Position numbers and translations under genes: made by a program
Notes under the pieces: generated by a model
The model's input: the letters and a program-made list of their open reading frames with translations, nothing else
Told to the model about the DNA's origin: nothing
Databases searched by the model: none
Source of the DNA: an uncultured Collinsella sp.
Lineage (GTDB): Bacteria > Actinomycetota > Coriobacteriia > Coriobacteriales > Coriobacteriaceae
DNA length: 9,723 nt
Direction: 5' to 3'
Assembly: GCA_902492825.1 (NCBI GenBank)
Contig: CABUMZ010000074.1
Coordinates: 1 to 9,723 of the forward strand
Shown: positions 6,985 through 9,723 of the stretch, piece by piece
Layout of the letters: every line of letters starts with the position of its first letter
Position numbering within the stretch: the first letter of the stretch is position 1

Positions 6985-7036
6985 GTGCGGCCTTTCAAAC
7001 GAAACGTGGATCAGTCGAATACATCAGCTGAGTCAA

Positions 7037-9154
7037 TTACTCGTTATTATCCTCGCGCGCCGCGATCTTTTCCACGCGAACGGCGTTTTCTTGGGTGAGC
7101 GCGGCACCCGTCAACGGGTCCCAGCGCAGCGGCGTGTGGTCGAGCGGACCGACGCCCAGGGCCTGCCGGCCACCACTCTCAGCACCAAATGCGCGTCCGC
7201 CGGGAGCGGCCGAGGTGAAGATGCACGCCGGATGAAGATAGGGCGTCGTCTCCACGCGCACGCGGTCGCGGCCCATATCGCTCACGAGCTCGACGATCTC
7301 GCCGTCGGCGATGCCCATGTGCGCAGCAGCATCGGCATTCATCTGCACGGCATCCAGGTCCGATCCAGCCTCGGCGGCACCTTGAGCCGCAAGCCTGCGC
7401 GAGGTGTGCGACTCAAAGGGACGGTTGCCACTAATGAGGCGAAACATCCCCGGGCCGGGCTCCACCATGGGCGCAATCCAGTTGGGCACACGACCCATGC
7501 CGACTCGTTCCCATACGTCGCTTGCCAGCGCAATTTTGCCGCCGGCAAGCGGAATCACCGGCTCACCCGTGCGCGACGGCAGCGCCACGCCCGTATCGGC
7601 CCAGCCGCGCTCCTTGAGCTCGTCCAGATCGATCCCAAAAGGCGCCACCTGGGCAGCCGTCAGATCGTCAGACGTAAACTGGAAATACTCGCCCACGCCA
7701 CACGCCTGCGCCAGACCGGCAAAAATCTCCCGACCGGGACGTGTGCCGTCATGCTGCACGGGCAGCACGGCGTTGCGGTAGAACACGCGCGAATCGTTGA
7801 CGCCCACGACCGTGCCCACACCGCGGTCGGCCTCCAGATACGTCACGTCGGGCAGCACGAAGCCAGAAGCACGCGCCGTCTCGGACCAACGAACATCAAT
7901 CGTCACAAGCAAGTCGAGCTGCTGCAAAATACCCAACCAAGCCTGTGCATTGCCATAGCCCGCACCGGGGTTACTGGCATAGACGATGAGCCCACGCAAA
8001 TCGCCGGCAAGAATCGACTGACCGATGGTCGTGCACAGTCCGCGCACCGGATCGACCAGTGGATAGCGCTCGGACCCCAGCTTGGGCTCGCGCGGCACCG
8101 GCGGCGTCGCAAAGTGAGTGGGATCGAGGTCGCCCAGTGAAAGCGGTGTGGGCGGATTGAGCGCGCCACCCGCATGTCCAATACAGCCCAGCAGCACATC
8201 GACCAAGCAGATAGCGCGTGCGGTCTGGGTGCTATTGGCATACGCGATGCCGATGCCACCATGAAAACCCGCATCCACCACAGCGGCAGGCGCGGCGGCA
8301 GCGAGATCGCGCGCCGTGGCGACAATCTCTGCGGCCGGCACGTCGCACATCGATTCGGCCCACTCGGGTGTCCAAGCACTGGCCGCCTGCGCCAGCTCGT
8401 CAAAGCCTGTGGCGTAGCGGTCCACGAACTCGTGATCGTACAGGTCCTCGGCTACCAGCACATGTGCGATACCCAGCAGCAACGCCAGATCGCATCCAGG
8501 ACGTACGCGCAGCCAGCGATCGGCAAGCGCGGCGGAGCCGCTGCGCCGGGGGTCGACCACGATGATCTTCGCCCCGCGCCGGCGTGCATCGTTGAGCGCA
8601 TCGACAGCCCCCATCGTCGACGAATCGACGATGGAACGCCCCAGATACATGATGCAATCGGTATGCGCCAGGTCGGAGGCGGGACTATAGCCCAGGCTGT
8701 GCTCCCAACCGGTAAGTCGGCTTACCTCGCAGGCGCCATCGGCACCGTATACGTTGGGCGAGCCCAGCGCATGCATAAAACGATACGCCCAGTAGCGGTC
8801 GAACGAGGGCACGCCGAGCGTCATGCCCAGTGCACGAGGCCCGCACTCGTCAACAATCCCCAAAAGACGCTCGGCAATCTGCGCGAACGCCTCGTCCCAG
8901 GTAATCGCATCAAACCCCGAGCCATCCCGGCGGCGTCGCATGGGGTGCACAATGCGGTCACGCTCGTCAAACGGCATTGCCAGGCGATGCCGTCCGCGGG
9001 CGCAGAGGGCACGCGCCGCGCACGGATGCCCCGGCACCGGCAGCTCGGCCACCACGCGACCGCCCTCAACGCGTGCCGCAAAGGCGCAATCGGCATAGCA
9101 TCCCCCGCATGTGGTCACCACGGCGCGACCGTCGCGCTTCACAGCAGATGCCAT
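7037..9154 (-). CDS. Molybdopterin oxidoreductase of the formate dehydrogenase/DMSO reductase superfamily, Cys form
   Basis: With the ATG at 9154 the protein has 705 residues. The N-terminus carries a 4Fe-4S motif, TTCGGCYADC plus a distal CARGR (C16, C19, C23, C51; the position often Lys after the fourth Cys is Arg53). ITWDEAF (84-90) and the segment GADGACEVSRLTGWE (137-151) follow; C142 is at the place where Cys or Sec ligates Mo/W. Then come HTDCIMYLGRS, KIIVVDPRRSGSA, and a C-terminal dinucleotide-binding domain with FRLISGNRPFESHTSRR, VQMNADAAAHMGI and a final QENAVRVEKI. The codon for C142 is TGC, so it is not a selenoprotein. No twin-arginine signal is seen, suggesting a cytoplasmic enzyme. 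It may be a formate dehydrogenase given the upstream formate-type channel and downstream sel genes, but thiosulfate/polysulfide-reductase-like or other oxidoreductase activity is equally possible. No Fe-S or membrane partner subunits are adjacent. A longer reading from a TTG at 9220 starts inside a terminator and is rejected. Confidence 0.88.
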   Translation of the reverse strand: MASAVKRDGRAVVTTCGGCYADCAFAARVEGGRVVAELPVPGHPCAARALCARGRHRLAMPFDERDRIVHPMRRRRDGSGFDAITWDEAFAQIAERLLGIVDECGPRALGMTLGVPSFDRYWAYRFMHALGSPNVYGADGACEVSRLTGWEHSLGYSPASDLAHTDCIMYLGRSIVDSSTMGAVDALNDARRRGAKIIVVDPRRSGSAALADRWLRVRPGCDLALLLGIAHVLVAEDLYDHEFVDRYATGFDELAQAASAWTPEWAESMCDVPAAEIVATARDLAAAAPAAVVDAGFHGGIGIAYANSTQTARAICLVDVLLGCIGHAGGALNPPTPLSLGDLDPTHFATPPVPREPKLGSERYPLVDPVRGLCTTIGQSILAGDLRGLIVYASNPGAGYGNAQAWLGILQQLDLLVTIDVRWSETARASGFVLPDVTYLEADRGVGTVVGVNDSRVFYRNAVLPVQHDGTRPGREIFAGLAQACGVGEYFQFTSDDLTAAQVAPFGIDLDELKERGWADTGVALPSRTGEPVIPLAGGKIALASDVWERVGMGRVPNWIAPMVEPGPGMFRLISGNRPFESHTSRRLAAQGAAEAGSDLDAVQMNADAAAHMGIADGEIVELVSDMGRDRVRVETTPYLHPACIFTSAAPGGRAFGAESGGRQALGVGPLDHTPLRWDPLTGAALTQENAVRVEKIAAREDNNE

Positions 9155-9162
9155 CTCGATTA

Positions 9163-9169
9163 CCCCTTT
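9163..9169 (-). promoter_or_regulatory. Ribosome binding site that sets the molybdoenzyme start
   Basis: AAAGGGG on the minus strand lies 8 bases before the ATG at 9154. An upstream ATG at 9172 and a TTG at 9220 are in frame, but the latter lies in the T-run of the transporter terminator. Choosing 9154 removes an apparent hydrophobic N-terminus (VAVLLACCVWLM) that would otherwise look like a membrane anchor. Confidence 0.7.
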
Positions 9170-9218
9170 CATCAGCCAAACACAACAGGCCAAAAGCACG
9201 GCAACGAGCCCCAGACCC

Positions 9219-9254
9219 AAAAAGCCTCCCGCACGGCAACGCCCCGCGGGAGGC
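9219..9254 (-). terminator. Rho-independent terminator of the formate/nitrite transporter gene
   Basis: On the minus strand GCCTCCCGC (9254-9246) pairs with GCGGGAGGC (9232-9224) around a 13-nt loop, followed directly by TTTTT (9223-9219). It starts 22 bases after the transporter stop, separating that gene from the molybdoenzyme operon. Confidence 0.9.
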
Positions 9255-9276
9255 CCAACATCAAACAGACGGTACC

Positions 9277-9723
9277 TTACGCCTCGGACTTCTTAGCGTA
9301 GATAAACCAGTAGCCGAGCGCGATCAGAACCGCGCCGCCCACGATGTTGCCCAGCGTGGCGGCGGACAAGTTAAACGCAATGCCCGCAGCGTTGAGGGCA
9401 TCGGCGCCGGCAACGTCGGCACCATAGCCGCATGCATGCATCACGGCGCCCATAGGCAAAAAGTACATGTTGGCGACGCAGTGCTCAAAACCGCAGGCCA
9501 CAAAGGCAGCGATGGGCAGCAGAATGCCCACAACCTTATCGACTACGGTCTTGCCGGCGGTACCGATCCACACGGCCAGGCACACAAAGATGTTGCACAG
9601 GATGCCGCGGAAGAAGATCGTCACCCAGTCGACCGTCACCTTGCCGGCGGCGACGCTCACCATGGAATTCGCAACCGCCTCGCCGTTGAGCTTGTAAATG
9701 CCGGCCATGTACACCAAAAAGAC
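9277..9723 (-). CDS. Formate/nitrite transporter family channel (FocA/NirC-like), C-terminal part, truncated by window edge
   Basis: The frame is open to the right edge, giving the last 148 residues, roughly the C-terminal half of a 260-290-residue inner-membrane pentameric channel. Family motifs are FFRGILCNIFVCLAVWIG (37-54 of the fragment), the AAFVACGFEHCVANMYFLPMG stretch (residues 72-92) with the conserved pore His (H81), and NLSAATLGNIVGGAVLIALGYW (118-139; NLSAATLGNI then GGAVLIALGYW). At least three hydrophobic membrane segments are visible. The family moves formate, nitrite or hydrosulfide with proton coupling. FocA-like residues and the neighbouring formate dehydrogenase-superfamily gene favour formate, but the substrate is inferred. 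The tail KKSEA is cytoplasmic by family topology. The stop is TAA, and a strong terminator follows. Confidence 0.93.
   Translation of the reverse strand, partial: VFLVYMAGIYKLNGEAVANSMVSVAAGKVTVDWVTIFFRGILCNIFVCLAVWIGTAGKTVVDKVVGILLPIAAFVACGFEHCVANMYFLPMGAVMHACGYGADVAGADALNAAGIAFNLSAATLGNIVGGAVLIALGYWFIYAKKSEA

Noticed and set aside
6353..8140. A 595-codon plus-strand open frame opposite selA and the molybdoenzyme
   Set aside because: It is antisense to two well-supported genes, has low-complexity Ser/Ala/Arg-rich composition and no recognisable domain; long antisense frames are expected in high-GC genes.
8727..8732. Possible selenocysteine codon in the molybdoenzyme active site
   Set aside because: The codon in GADGACEVS is TGC, not TGA, and the frame has no internal stop.
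9155..9220. A 22-residue hydrophobic N-terminal extension of the molybdoenzyme suggesting a membrane anchor
   Set aside because: Its TTG start is inside the T-run of the transporter terminator and lacks a ribosome site, while the ATG at 9154 has a well-spaced AAAGGGG.

Overview
The window is high-GC DNA with all recognisable genes on the minus strand, so transcription runs from high to low coordinates. Gene content (selenocysteine machinery, molybdopterin enzymes, a formate/nitrite-family channel, an anabolic-type glutamate dehydrogenase), strong GGAGG-type ribosome binding sites and protein flavour suggest an anaerobic gut-type actinobacterium of the Coriobacteriia, possibly Collinsella. This taxonomic guess is inference, not proven from the sequence.

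Layout, in transcription order from the right edge: the C-terminal part of a formate/nitrite transporter (9723-9277) ending at a strong terminator (9254-9219); a cytoplasmic-looking molybdopterin oxidoreductase of the formate dehydrogenase/DMSO reductase superfamily with Cys, not Sec, at the predicted metal-ligand position (9154-7037); selA (6984-5527); selB (5530-3563, ATGA overlap with selA); selC, the UCA-anticodon tRNA-Sec (3526-3430); a terminator (3420-3364); mobA (3275-2643); and a Cys-rich DUF3343 protein, a putative Se/S carrier (2627-2232). A second block holds gdhA (1974-619) with its own terminator (592-562). Last comes the start of an FAD-binding subunit of a molybdenum hydroxylase (389 to the left edge, partial).

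Functionally, 7 kb is devoted to selenium and molybdenum. SelA converts Ser-tRNA-Sec to Sec-tRNA-Sec, SelB delivers it to UGA codons, and selC is the tRNA. MobA makes the guanine dinucleotide form of the molybdenum cofactor used by formate dehydrogenase-type enzymes, and the DUF3343 protein may handle selenium or sulfur. The formate-type channel and the molybdoenzyme fit formate metabolism. No selD and no Sec-encoding gene (in-frame UGA plus SECIS) is visible, so the Sec-containing client must lie outside.

Non-coding structure worth attention: a perfect 26-bp inverted repeat (469-543) between gdhA and the molybdenum hydroxylase gene, a small hairpin containing GGGGACAGGCACC (2188-2224) downstream of the DUF3343 gene, and an 11-bp direct repeat straddling the transporter terminator. 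No gene-free stretch exceeds 300 bases.
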